Below the pieces are notes generated by a model. That model made no database searches. It was not told the origin of the DNA and worked only from the letters and a program-made list of their open reading frames with translations. This document shows, piece by piece, positions 17,027-25,033 of a DNA stretch of 48,824 bases. This DNA is from Anaerolineaceae bacterium (GTDB lineage Bacteria > Chloroflexota > Anaerolineae > Anaerolineales > Villigracilaceae): the NCBI GenBank assembly GCA_009885945.1, contig VFJR01000006.1, positions 1 through 48,824 of the forward strand. Direction: 5' to 3'. A program made the position numbers and the translations under genes. The stretch's first letter is position 1, and each line of letters starts with the position of its first letter.

Positions 17027-17845
17027 ATGCCTATTTCAAATCCATTTACTTTCTCCCAATCTTCATTGCAGGATTACCAAGATTGCCCGCGCCGTTTTCA
17101 ATTGCGCTACATAGAAAAACTCGACTATCCCGCTATGGAAAGTGAACCCGCCCTCGACAATGAATTACACCTTAAAGAGGGTGAATTCTTTCACCGCCTT
17201 GTTCAACAACATCTTTTAAATTTACCCGACCAAAAAATCGCCCGCCTTGCCAACTCGCCTAATTTACAAAGATGGTGGCATAATTTTTTTATTCACAAAC
17301 CCGATCTAGATGGCTGGACTCTTTACCCAGAATTCACCCTCTCCGCTCCATTACGGAACTCGCGCCTGCTTGCCAAATTTGACCTGATTGCCATCTCAAG
17401 CGAAGGCAACGCCCGCATCTACGATTGGAAAACATATCGCAAGCGCCCAAAAAATGAATGGTTGGTCATGCGCTGGCAAACACGCGTATACCGCGCCTTA
17501 ATGGTCAGAGCTGGATTGCAACTAAATCAAGGAAAAACCTTTAATCCTGAAAATATAGAAATGACCTACTGGTTCTCAGACTTTCCCACAGAGTCAGCGG
17601 TTTTTCCATACAATGCCGCACAATTTAAACGAGATTGGAGCGCATTGGAAAAACTGGAAGACGAGATCATAAGCGGCAAAGATTTTCCACGCACCGATAA
17701 CGAAAAGACATGCCTATTTTGCACCTATCGTTCTTATTGCGAACGCGGCAAGAAAGCCGGAGACTGGGCTGACGCCGAATCAGAGGCCGAAGCGCAGGAA
17801 ACTTTCGACATCAATTTTGAACAGATTGGAGAAATAGCATTTTGA
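17027..17845 (+). CDS. PD-(D/E)XK nuclease with Fe-S cysteines (AddB/Cas4-like)
   Basis: The sequence begins SQSSLQDYQDCPRRFQLRYIEKL, the typical opening of RecB-type nuclease domains. Catalytic elements are GEFFHRLVQQHL, the Asp in AKFDLIAIS and the D-W-K in RIYDWKTYR. Four cysteines, Cys20, Cys229, Cys232 and Cys238 (C...C-x2-C-x5-C), match the [4Fe-4S] ligand pattern of AddB and Cas4 nucleases. The protein is only 272 residues and lacks a helicase domain. No CRISPR array or cas gene is nearby, so a repair-type role is likelier. Its stop overlaps the next start (TTGA), which indicates coupling. Confidence 0.85.
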   Translation: MPISNPFTFSQSSLQDYQDCPRRFQLRYIEKLDYPAMESEPALDNELHLKEGEFFHRLVQQHLLNLPDQKIARLANSPNLQRWWHNFFIHKPDLDGWTLYPEFTLSAPLRNSRLLAKFDLIAISSEGNARIYDWKTYRKRPKNEWLVMRWQTRVYRALMVRAGLQLNQGKTFNPENIEMTYWFSDFPTESAVFPYNAAQFKRDWSALEKLEDEIISGKDFPRTDNEKTCLFCTYRSYCERGKKAGDWADAESEAEAQETFDINFEQIGEIAF

Positions 17846-18759
17846 AATACTACATTATCGTTAATCCAATTTCAGGGCGCGGACTGGCAGGAAAATCCAT
17901 TCCGCAAATTGAATCTACTATTACAAAGGCTGGGCTTGATTACACTTTAGTGACCACAAATAAACAGTGGCACGCCGCTGAGCTTGCAAAGAATGCCGCT
18001 CAAAGTGGATACGATGTGATCGTATGCGCCAGCGGCGACGGCACACTTAATGAGGCGCTCAACGGTTTAATGCAAGCTCGCAAAACAGGATTTACAAAAA
18101 ATGCCATAGCAGTATTAACGATCGGCACAGGCAATGATTTTGCCGGCAGTGTCGGTATTCCCACAAACTTGAAGGACAGCCTGCAAACATTAATTTTGAA
18201 TCGCAGGAAAAAAGTAGATCTCGGCCTGGTCAAAGGCGGAGACTATCCAGATGGACGCTATTTCTGCAATGGTATCGGCGTGGGCTTTGACGCGGCAGTT
18301 GGACACGAAGCAGTAAAAATCCGTTGGACGCGCGGCTTGCCTGCGTATCTGATCGGCGTGATCAAAACTGTCTTCATTTATTACAACCCACCCACACTAG
18401 AGATTATCCTAGACAACGAGAAACCTATTCAACAAGTTTCGCTGATGGTTTCTGTGATGAACGGTAAGCGCATGGGCGGCGGCTTTCAAATGGCACCCGA
18501 GAGCAAAGCAGACGACGGGTTGTTTGATCTATGCATTGCAGAGAGCGCATCACGAGCAAGAATCCTCGGAATGATTCCCCACTTCCTACGCGGCACGCAG
18601 GGCACCCAGCCTGAGGTTAAGATGAGACGCGCCAAACGGGTCAGCATCCGCTCATTGGACAAAACTTTCCCCGCTCATGCAGATGGTGAATTTATTTGTT
18701 TGGCAGGATCTTCTTTAACTGTAGAGATATTGGCACAGGAATTAGAAATCGTTTTCTAA
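17842..18759 (+). CDS. Diacylglycerol kinase-like lipid kinase (YegS/BmrU family)
   Basis: This family phosphorylates diacylglycerol or related lipids. The sequence shows the glycine-rich IVNPISGRG opening, the catalytic-domain motif VCASGDGTLNEALNGL, IGTGNDFAGSVGIP, the KKVDLGLV strand and a C-terminal beta domain with KRMGGGFQMAPESKADDGLFDLCI. Start is a TTG that overlaps the stop of the upstream nuclease gene, so translation is probably coupled. Length (305) is typical. The link to the nuclease may be merely operonic. Confidence 0.9.
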   Translation: MKYYIIVNPISGRGLAGKSIPQIESTITKAGLDYTLVTTNKQWHAAELAKNAAQSGYDVIVCASGDGTLNEALNGLMQARKTGFTKNAIAVLTIGTGNDFAGSVGIPTNLKDSLQTLILNRRKKVDLGLVKGGDYPDGRYFCNGIGVGFDAAVGHEAVKIRWTRGLPAYLIGVIKTVFIYYNPPTLEIILDNEKPIQQVSLMVSVMNGKRMGGGFQMAPESKADDGLFDLCIAESASRARILGMIPHFLRGTQGTQPEVKMRRAKRVSIRSLDKTFPAHADGEFICLAGSSLTVEILAQELEIVF

Positions 18760-18799
18760 TGTTTGTACCTTATTGCACATGTGTTAAGGTACGCGTAGG

Positions 18800-18829
18800 T
18801 TGACAACACCCCTAACAATTTTGTAAACT
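18800..18829 (+). promoter_or_regulatory. Candidate sigma70-type promoter of the BNR protein gene
   Basis: A consensus -35 TTGACA at 18800-18805 is followed after 18 bases by TAAACT at 18824-18829. The ATG at 18876 lies downstream, with an AGGAGA ribosome binding site. Confidence 0.55.
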
Positions 18830-18875
18830 GTATATAACTCTGGGCGTCCAGAGAAAATTATCACAGGAGAAGTAT

Positions 18876-20291
18876 ATGTCTGTTCGTGTTTCAACCAAAA
18901 AACCGTTCGTCGTATTATCCCTGCTCGTTCTCACAGCGCTAATCGCTTCATTTCTCGGCGCTACGGTTCCTACTGCTCAACAGGAACCTGCCAAAGCCAA
19001 ACGCAAGACTGTTGGTCCTTTGGCATCCGTTATTTCTGCACAGGTACCTGCTGGTGTGATTGCCCCTGCCGCCCCACCCGCTGGTTTTTCTTCCCAGACT
19101 CGGTTGGGGTTTTTTAATGGTGATCAATGGGAGCCTGCGATTGCCTCTGACCGTTTTGGTCACGTCTATATGTTATATCCTCAATACTATGGCGTGCCCG
19201 GTTGTGCCACATGCGGCAACCCAACCCAGATATTACAGATCAGCAACGATCACGGCACAACTTGGGGAGCGCCAACTACAATTTATATTGACGGTGCCAA
19301 CACTGGTCAATGGGATTCTCAACTATCTGTTGACCCTGTAGACGGAAGCACTGTCTACGCATCCTGGATGGAAGCCAACAAAAGCGATATCGCTGTTGCC
19401 AAATCCACTGACTTTGGTCAAACTTGGAGCGTAGTGATTGCAGATGCTACCAATGCCGCAGTAGATAAACCGATCCTGGCTGTGCGCGGGCAAGATGTAT
19501 ATGTATCCTATACCCATACTCAAAAACTATATGTTGCCTCGTCTCACGATGGCGGGCAAACATTTACCCAATCTGAAGTTAAATACACCGGCAAATTAGG
19601 CTGGGCAATGGCGGGCGGCGGATATGTTGCTTCAAATGGCGCAGTGTTCATGGCTTGGGCTGGGTATGAAGCAAACGGCGGTGCTAGAGGAAAAGTCAAT
19701 CTAGTAATTAGCAAATCCACTAACGGCGGCGCTACATGGACGAGCAAAGTTGTAGATGTTTCCCGTGCTCCTGAGAAATGCCCCGCAGATTATTTATGCG
19801 GTTGGGCTTATCTCGGCGCGCAAATCGTTATGACTGGCGACGATGCAGGAAACTTATACGCGCTTTCCAACGCTAGTAATGTAGACTTTGGTCCTGCTCA
19901 TACCTACTTCTACAAATCCACTGACGGTGGCGCAACCTGGAGCACACGCGCAGATGTCTCCACTGCTGGCGCAACCATCTCGCATAATTTCCCTGCAATT
20001 GCCGCAATTGGAAATGGAGATGTGCGTATTTCATGGATGGACGAACGCACCAACGGCTCGTGGAATACTTACTATCGCCGTTCGACCAACGGCGGTTCCA
20101 CATGGACAGCAGAAAAGGATATCTCTGATTACGTCAGCGGATACGCTTATATCACTGCTGATGGCTTCCGCTTCCCATTTGGTGATTACTATGAAATGGA
20201 TATTGACGAACAAGGCACAACTCACATCATCATGGGCGAAGGTAATTCCTACGATTCACCTGGTTCTATTTGGTATGTAAGAGGGCAGTAA
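18876..20291 (+). CDS. Exported BNR/Asp-box repeat (sialidase-fold) protein
   Basis: A hydrophobic N-terminal signal (VVLSLLVLTALIASFLGATV) implies export. The body is a six-bladed propeller marked by at least six Asp-box motifs of the form S-x-D/N-x-G-x-T-W: SNDHGTTW, STDFGQTW, SHDGGQTF, STNGGATW, STDGGATW and STNGGSTW. The fold is that of sialidases and related surface proteins. I do not see the full arginine triad that would prove sialidase activity, so I call only the fold. A palindromic terminator follows. Confidence 0.85.
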   Translation: MSVRVSTKKPFVVLSLLVLTALIASFLGATVPTAQQEPAKAKRKTVGPLASVISAQVPAGVIAPAAPPAGFSSQTRLGFFNGDQWEPAIASDRFGHVYMLYPQYYGVPGCATCGNPTQILQISNDHGTTWGAPTTIYIDGANTGQWDSQLSVDPVDGSTVYASWMEANKSDIAVAKSTDFGQTWSVVIADATNAAVDKPILAVRGQDVYVSYTHTQKLYVASSHDGGQTFTQSEVKYTGKLGWAMAGGGYVASNGAVFMAWAGYEANGGARGKVNLVISKSTNGGATWTSKVVDVSRAPEKCPADYLCGWAYLGAQIVMTGDDAGNLYALSNASNVDFGPAHTYFYKSTDGGATWSTRADVSTAGATISHNFPAIAAIGNGDVRISWMDERTNGSWNTYYRRSTNGGSTWTAEKDISDYVSGYAYITADGFRFPFGDYYEMDIDEQGTTHIIMGEGNSYDSPGSIWYVRGQ

Positions 20292-20309
20292 AGCGTTACA
20301 TAAAACCGT

Positions 20310-20347
20310 AAAAAGTAGAGCGAGATAATTATCTCGCTCTACTTTTT
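20310..20347. terminator. Perfect 38-bp palindromic terminator
   Basis: The arm AAAAAGTAGAGCGAGATAA is followed directly by its exact complement, ending in a T-run. It terminates the BNR gene 22 bases before the glgA start, and it is the same palindrome as at 7337-7375. Confidence 0.88.
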
Positions 20348-20369
20348 AATATGCTGTACAATAGCGCCC

Positions 20370-21809
20370 ATGCCTCGAACCATCAATATCTTGTTTTTAG
20401 CCGCAGAAGCGGAACCTTTCGTAAAAGTCGGGGGGCTTGGCGATGCGGCTGGCGCCTTACCTCGTGCATTACGCGCCCTTTCTACCGATGAAATTAAAAT
20501 TGACGTACGTCTCGTTTTACCTATGCACTCGGTTGTGCATGCAGAAACGCGTCCGCTGGCATCATATTCATTAAAGAGAGGCGACTCCCAGCTTGCGGTT
20601 GAAGCGCACACCACAACGCTAGACGGCATGCCTGTTTACTTCATCAATGGTGAACCAATTCGCAGCAGTGGTTCTGTTTATTCATCTGATCACAAATTAG
20701 ATGCGGAAAAATATGCGTTCTTCTCGTTAGCCGCGCTTGAATTACCGCGTCACATCGGCTGGGATGTTGATATCGTCCACTGCAACGATTGGCATACCGC
20801 TCTTGCCGCATATGGAAATTTAGTGAAACGCTGGGATGAAGGTACACGGCGAGTCGCTTCGATTATCAACGTTCACAATCTCCCTCAAATGGGTCCAGAT
20901 ATAAGCGAGATTGTCAACGCCTATGAATTGCCTCACGCCCAAACAGACCTGCCTGAATGGGCGCGCATCCTGCCAATGCCATTAGGGCTATGGGCATCCG
21001 ATGCGATCGTTGCAATCTCACCTTCTTACGCGCAGGAAATACTTACACCCGAATATGGATATGGTCTGCAGGATTTTCTGCTTGCCCGCAAAGAAACACT
21101 GCATGGCATATTAAACGGCATGGATGCGCAATCATTTAATCCTGAAGATGATCCAGCCATTGGGGTTAATTATTCGATCGAGACATTAATGCAGCGACCT
21201 AAAAACAAAATGGTCTTGCAAGAACGTTTGCGCCTGCCTGTGGAAAATCAAGTTCCGCTATTGGGCATGGTCACACGCATGAATGCACAAAAGGGATTTG
21301 ATATTGCCCTAAAATCTTTGACGGGTTTGCTGAAAACAAATATTCAAATAGCAATTCTAGGCACAGGCGACCCCAAACTTGAAGAGGAAGCGCTTAAGTT
21401 GCAAGAGCTTTTTCCTAAAAAAATAAAGGTTGAAACCCGCTATGATACCGGGCTTGCACGTCAGATTTACGCGGGAGCAGATATGTTTATTATGCCGTCG
21501 CGCTACGAGCCTTGCGGTCTCTCACAGATGCATGCCATGCGCTACGGGTGCGTACCGATAGCGCGAGCTATTAGCGGCTTAAAGGATTCAATCGAAAACA
21601 ATGAAACTGGTTTTCTATTTCAAAAGGAAACAGCGCTATCATTATCTGCTACTATACGCAAAGCAATTAAGGCATATGGCAACCACGAGCAATGGGAAAA
21701 GCTTCAACATGCCGGCATGTTGAAAGACTTCTCTTGGCAGGCTTCAGCCGCAGAATGGTTAAAACTTTATCTATCAATAATTCACAACAAAGATGTGCAG
21801 GGCGCTTAA
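20370..21809 (+). CDS. glgA: Glycogen (starch) synthase GlgA
   Basis: This enzyme extends alpha-1,4-glucan from ADP-glucose (GT5 family). The N-terminal ADP-glucose-binding motif KVGGLGD is at residues 19-25. DIVHCNDWHTAL, GILNGMDAQSFNPEDD, MVTRMNAQKGFDIA and SRYEPCGLSQMHAMRYG are the conserved GT5 blocks. The C-terminal FSWQASAAEWLKLY closes the protein. Length (479) is normal. No other glycogen gene is adjacent, so glgA is probably expressed alone downstream of the palindromic terminator. Confidence 0.95.
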   Translation: MPRTINILFLAAEAEPFVKVGGLGDAAGALPRALRALSTDEIKIDVRLVLPMHSVVHAETRPLASYSLKRGDSQLAVEAHTTTLDGMPVYFINGEPIRSSGSVYSSDHKLDAEKYAFFSLAALELPRHIGWDVDIVHCNDWHTALAAYGNLVKRWDEGTRRVASIINVHNLPQMGPDISEIVNAYELPHAQTDLPEWARILPMPLGLWASDAIVAISPSYAQEILTPEYGYGLQDFLLARKETLHGILNGMDAQSFNPEDDPAIGVNYSIETLMQRPKNKMVLQERLRLPVENQVPLLGMVTRMNAQKGFDIALKSLTGLLKTNIQIAILGTGDPKLEEEALKLQELFPKKIKVETRYDTGLARQIYAGADMFIMPSRYEPCGLSQMHAMRYGCVPIARAISGLKDSIENNETGFLFQKETALSLSATIRKAIKAYGNHEQWEKLQHAGMLKDFSWQASAAEWLKLYLSIIHNKDVQGA

Positions 21810-21823
21810 TATCCCTGCATCGC

Positions 21824-21852
21824 TTGCCCGAATGTATTCGCTATGCTAAAAT
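21824..21852 (+). promoter_or_regulatory. Candidate promoter of tRNA-Gln
   Basis: TTGCCC (21824-21829) and TAAAAT (21847-21852) are separated by 17 bases, ending 16 bases before the mature tRNA 5' end. Confidence 0.55.
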
Positions 21853-21868
21853 ACTGACCGCTGGACTT

Positions 21869-21939
21869 TGGGGGCTCGTCTAATGGCAGGACGATTGACT
21901 CTGACTCAATTAATAGTGGTTCAAATCCATTGCCCCCAG
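21869..21939 (+). tRNA. tRNA-Gln (anticodon CTG)
   Basis: The acceptor arms TGGGGGC and GCCCCCA pair over 7 bp. The anticodon stem ATTGA/TCAAT holds the loop CTCTGAC, which places CTG at 21901-21903. The T-arm is AGTGG-TTCAAAT-CCATT. The 3' CCA is not encoded, so it must be added by the CCA-adding enzyme. A promoter-like sequence and a terminator bracket the gene. Confidence 0.95.
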
Positions 21940-21940
21940 C

Positions 21941-21978
21941 AATAGAAAGAGACTCTTTATAAGAGTCTCTTTCTATTT
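21941..21978 (+). terminator. Terminator of tRNA-Gln
   Basis: A perfect 17-bp stem (AATAGAAAGAGACTCTT with its complement) with a TAT loop lies directly after the tRNA. Confidence 0.85.
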
Positions 21979-22010
21979 AGTACTTCAAACGTGAAATAAG
22001 TTCAAAATCA

Positions 22011-22094
22011 AACACGAATAGCGCGAACGAGCGAATACAGCTAATTTTTTGAAGATTTTATTCGCGAAGTTCGCATTTTCGCGGCATTCGTGTT
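22011..22094. repeat. Imperfect palindromic repeat (CACGAAT...ATTCGTG)
   Basis: AACACGAAT at 22011 pairs with ATTCGTGTT at 22086. Inner GCGCGAACGAGCGAA and TTCGCGAAGTTCGC are partly complementary. This occupies the ~400-base gap between the tRNA and rpsF, and the remainder (22095-22320) shows no gene. Confidence 0.6.
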
Positions 22095-22338
22095 AAGCAG
22101 TTGTTCTGTTTTTAATTTCATATCAGATATTTAATGCTTCTAACCTTCATTTAGATAAAACCCATTGCTCCAAGTAGGAGTTGTAAATGCCAGTTGCTTA
22201 GAGTCAAACCCAAGCTTGAGTGAAGAGAGTCTTTCATTAAAACATTATCAGAAGTAATCCGCGCATAAAGTCTATCCAATTTCTATGGTAAACTTGCGCT
22301 CGTTCAACTCAACAGGTACGTTATAACAATACGTGCCT

Positions 22339-22376
22339 TTCCGCAACTGGCTCACCTACGGTGTGAACAGGAGCAA
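22339..22376 (+). promoter_or_regulatory. Possible structured rpsF leader (S6:S18 autoregulation)
   Basis: GCTC (22350-22353) and GAGC (22371-22374) can form an outer stem around the hairpin CACC-TAC-GGTG, with an unpaired TGAACAG strand. A CCG lies just upstream. An S6:S18 binding motif is known in rpsF leaders of many bacteria. The resemblance here is loose and untested. Confidence 0.3.
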
Positions 22377-22401
22377 ACCCATGGAAAGGAGGATTTCCCT
22401 A

Positions 22402-22686
22402 ATGCACAATTATGAACTCGTTTGTATCTTCCAACCTGACTTGGATGAGAACGCTTTTAAAAGCGTTGTCGAAAAAGTTAAAGGCTGGATCACTGAATCA
22501 GGCGGCGATATTACCAAAGTGGATGTTTGGGGTCGTCGCAGACTCGCTTACAACATTCGCAAGCAACGTGAAGGCCAATATGTTCTTTTCAACATGGCGC
22601 TCAAACCTTCCACTGTCGCCGATCTAGAGCGCAACCTGCGCTTTCAAGAAACAGTTTTACGCCACATGCTGACAGTCGTTGCGTAA
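22402..22686 (+). CDS. rpsF: 30S ribosomal protein bS6
   Basis: bS6 binds with bS18 to the central domain of 16S rRNA. The protein opens MHNYELVCIFQPDLDENAF and has the conserved GGDITKVDVWGRRRLAYNIRKQREGQYVLFNM block, ending with LRFQETVLRHMLTVVA. I chose the ATG at 22402 because a full AAAGGAGG site lies nine bases before it. An upstream in-frame start would put that site inside the gene. It is the first gene of rpsF-ssb-rpsR. Confidence 0.96.
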   Translation: MHNYELVCIFQPDLDENAFKSVVEKVKGWITESGGDITKVDVWGRRRLAYNIRKQREGQYVLFNMALKPSTVADLERNLRFQETVLRHMLTVVA

Positions 22687-22720
22687 CTGAAATTAATAAT
22701 CCGGGATAAGGAGAACCTGT

Positions 22721-23146
22721 ATGAGCCGAGGCTTAAACAAGGTAATGATTATCGGGCATTTAGGGCGCGACCCTGAAATGCGCTACACTCCCGTCGGCAA
22801 GCCTGTTACAACCTTTACGGTTGCAGTCAGCCGCTCATGGAATAGCGCAAACGGAGAAAAGCATAGCGAAACCGAATGGTTCAATATTGTAGTGTGGGGT
22901 TCTTTGGCAGAGATTTGCAAACAATATCTCGTCAAGGGGCAACAAGTCTATATTGAAGGACGTTTGCAAACTCGTAAATGGGATGATAAAGAAGGCGGCA
23001 AACACGTCAGTGTTGAAATTGTTGCCAGCGAAATGATGATGCTTGGCGAAAAACGCGATGCATCCCATGCTCATCACAGCGAACAACCCAGCGCCCACGC
23101 CGACAATCTGCCCACCCCGCCCGAAGAAGACGAATTTCCGTTTTAG
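22721..23146 (+). CDS. ssb: Single-stranded DNA-binding protein SSB
   Basis: SSB coats single-stranded DNA in replication and repair. Residues 1-110 form the OB fold (RGLNKVMIIGHLGRDPEMRYTPVGKPVTTFTVAVSR, then ETEWFNIVVWGSLAEICKQYLVKGQQVYIEGRLQTRKW). A short linker ends in the acidic tip EEDEFPF, which recruits partner proteins. The gene's place between rpsF and rpsR is the conserved bacterial order. Confidence 0.97.
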   Translation: MSRGLNKVMIIGHLGRDPEMRYTPVGKPVTTFTVAVSRSWNSANGEKHSETEWFNIVVWGSLAEICKQYLVKGQQVYIEGRLQTRKWDDKEGGKHVSVEIVASEMMMLGEKRDASHAHHSEQPSAHADNLPTPPEEDEFPF

Positions 23147-23222
23147 TTATTTAAGTACAACGTGAAAGATTAATATCCACTTTTACATAAAATGTAAAAG
23201 CTCAAACAAGTAGGAGTATACA

Positions 23223-23495
23223 ATGGCTGACGATCAAATGATGGGAGGCGAAGGCGGCGACCGCCGTTTTTTTGCCAAACCAAAAACATGTCAATTTTGC
23301 GGCGATAAGTCTATCGTAATTGATTACAAAAAAACAGAATTACTAAAAAAATTCATCACTGAAGATGGAAAGATCCGCCCTCGCCGCCAAACCGGCGCAT
23401 GTGCCAAACACCAGCGCGTAGTAGCCGCCGCCATTAAACAGGCGCGCCACATCGCCATCCTGCCCTTCACCGGCAGGTTTATTGAAGAACGATAA
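23223..23495 (+). CDS. rpsR: 30S ribosomal protein bS18
   Basis: bS18 partners bS6 in the small-subunit platform. The core [50 protein letters not shown] is clear. The N-terminal extension ([12 protein letters not shown]) is followed by CQFCGDK. With the later Cys in GACAKH this could be a partial zinc-binding set. The usual downstream rplI is absent: a terminator and a foldase gene follow. Confidence 0.96.
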   Translation: MADDQMMGGEGGDRRFFAKPKTCQFCGDKSIVIDYKKTELLKKFITEDGKIRPRRQTGACAKHQRVVAAAIKQARHIAILPFTGRFIEER

Positions 23496-23545
23496 AAACA
23501 CAATGGCGTGAGCAAATCATCGCACATGCCGTTCAAAACAAGGGC

Positions 23546-23584
23546 AGGTGAGCGTCACTTGCAGTGACGCTCACCTGTTTGCTT
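23546..23584 (+). terminator. Terminator after rpsF-ssb-rpsR
   Basis: A perfect 14-bp stem AGGTGAGCGTCACT with a TGC loop is followed by GTTTGCTT. Confidence 0.85.
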
Positions 23585-23618
23585 ATGTCTTAAAGAGCAA
23601 TTTCAAGGAGCAAGAGTC

Positions 23619-24977
23619 ATGCCTACACCCAATGAGGGCCATAAACCCCCGCCTCACAAAAAACACGTAGCTCGCTTACAGCGCGAACAACAACAAACAA
23701 AGATCATCCTATACATTTTTTTAGCGATCATTATTATTGTTGTCGGCTTGCTGAGCTACGGTTATTATGATGAAAAATATCTACAACCTAACAAGCCTGT
23801 CGCCACAGTGGGCGATGTAAATATCCCCACACACGAATTTCAAGCGCGCGTTCGGCTCGAAGAACGAAGCCTATTACAAAGCTATCAACTGTATCAACAA
23901 TACCAACAGTTTGGCTTTGATGTATCTGCACAGCTAAATCAAATTCAACAATCATTATCTTCCCCCGCCGCACTTGGCAAAACAGTTCTCGACCAAATGA
24001 TCAACGAAGAAATCATCCGCCAAGAAGCCGCCAAGCGCGGTATTTCAGTCAGCGAAGATGAAATTGATGCAAAAGTTCGGGAACTCTATGAATACTTCCC
24101 GAACGGCACACCTACCCCAGCGCCAGAGCAAGCTACCGCCACGGCATTTATCACACCAACCTATGTTGCAGAAACAATTAAACTGCTCACACCAAAAGCG
24201 CCCTTGTTTACAGCCACATCGATTCCTGCAACCGCCACTTTAATTCCAGCCACAGAAACGATTGCAGAAACACCCGCCTCAGCCACAACCGAGCAAGCTG
24301 GTGCAACACCAACAGCCGAATCCACGCTGACGGCTACGCCAACCAACGCTGCCACAGCAACAGCCGCGCCAACATCAACGCCTGCGCCCACAGCTACCCC
24401 CTATACTGAAGAAGGCTTCAAGAAAGCACTTCAAGAAAATATAGACGGCTATGCAACACTTGGCATCACCGAAGCAAATTACCGTAAACTGGTAGAAACC
24501 GACTTACTGCGCGTTAAAATTTATGAAATAATCACCAAAGACATGACCGCAGAAGTTGATCAAGTATGGGCGCGTCATATTCTCGTTGATACTGAAGATG
24601 AAGCCAAACTTGTCAGCCAACGTCTCGCCAACGGTGAAGATTTCTTCAATCTCGCCCTTGAATTATCCAAAGACCCTGGCTCTGCAGAAAGCGGCGGCGA
24701 CCTTGGCTGGTTCGGACGCGGCGCAATGGTAGCTCCTTTTGAAGATGCCGCCTTTGCCCTTAAAGTTGGCGAAATCAGCCAGCCTGTTCAATCTGATTTT
24801 GGATTTCACATCATCCAACTGCTCGCGCGTCAAAACCGACCCGTATCAGATGTAGACTTGACCAGCGCAAAAGACAGCGCCTTCCGCACTTGGTTGGAAG
24901 AATCACGAACCGCATTTAACGTTGAAACTTTCGACTTGTGGATGAACGTATTACCTACACAAGAACCCGCACAATAA
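23619..24977 (+). CDS. Membrane-anchored parvulin-type peptidyl-prolyl isomerase (PrsA/SurA-like foldase)
   Basis: This protein assists folding of exported proteins. A cytoplasmic basic stretch precedes one membrane helix (IILYIFLAIIIIVVGLLSYGYY, ~28-50). A SurA/PrsA N-terminal chaperone domain follows (ATVGDVNIPTHEFQARVRLEE and VLDQMINEEIIRQEAAKRGISVSEDEIDAKV). It is split by a long Ala/Thr/Pro low-complexity insertion at ~165-265. The parvulin domain at ~310-410 contains VWARHILVDTEDEAKLV, SKDPGSAESGGDLGWFGRGAMVAPFEDAAF and SDFGFHIIQLL. AAGGAG precedes the start. The unusual feature is the linker placed between the halves of the chaperone domain. Confidence 0.9.
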   Translation: MPTPNEGHKPPPHKKHVARLQREQQQTKIILYIFLAIIIIVVGLLSYGYYDEKYLQPNKPVATVGDVNIPTHEFQARVRLEERSLLQSYQLYQQYQQFGFDVSAQLNQIQQSLSSPAALGKTVLDQMINEEIIRQEAAKRGISVSEDEIDAKVRELYEYFPNGTPTPAPEQATATAFITPTYVAETIKLLTPKAPLFTATSIPATATLIPATETIAETPASATTEQAGATPTAESTLTATPTNAATATAAPTSTPAPTATPYTEEGFKKALQENIDGYATLGITEANYRKLVETDLLRVKIYEIITKDMTAEVDQVWARHILVDTEDEAKLVSQRLANGEDFFNLALELSKDPGSAESGGDLGWFGRGAMVAPFEDAAFALKVGEISQPVQSDFGFHIIQLLARQNRPVSDVDLTSAKDSAFRTWLEESRTAFNVETFDLWMNVLPTQEPAQ

Positions 24978-24984
24978 ACATAAC

Positions 24985-25023
24985 AATGGTATCCGCAGAT
25001 TGATGAAATCTGCGGATACCATT
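24985..25023 (+). promoter_or_regulatory. Hairpin directly before the tyrS ribosome binding site
   Basis: A 16-bp perfect stem (ATGGTATCCGCAGATT) with a short loop ends one base before GGAG of tyrS. There is no proper U-run, so it could be a terminator of the foldase gene or a leader element controlling tyrS. Confidence 0.6.
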
Positions 25024-25033
25024 TGGAGCATGA

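Noticed and set aside
17027-17845. A Cas4 protein of a CRISPR system
   Set aside because: The Fe-S nuclease motif is shared with AddB and stand-alone nucleases, and no CRISPR array or other cas gene is present.
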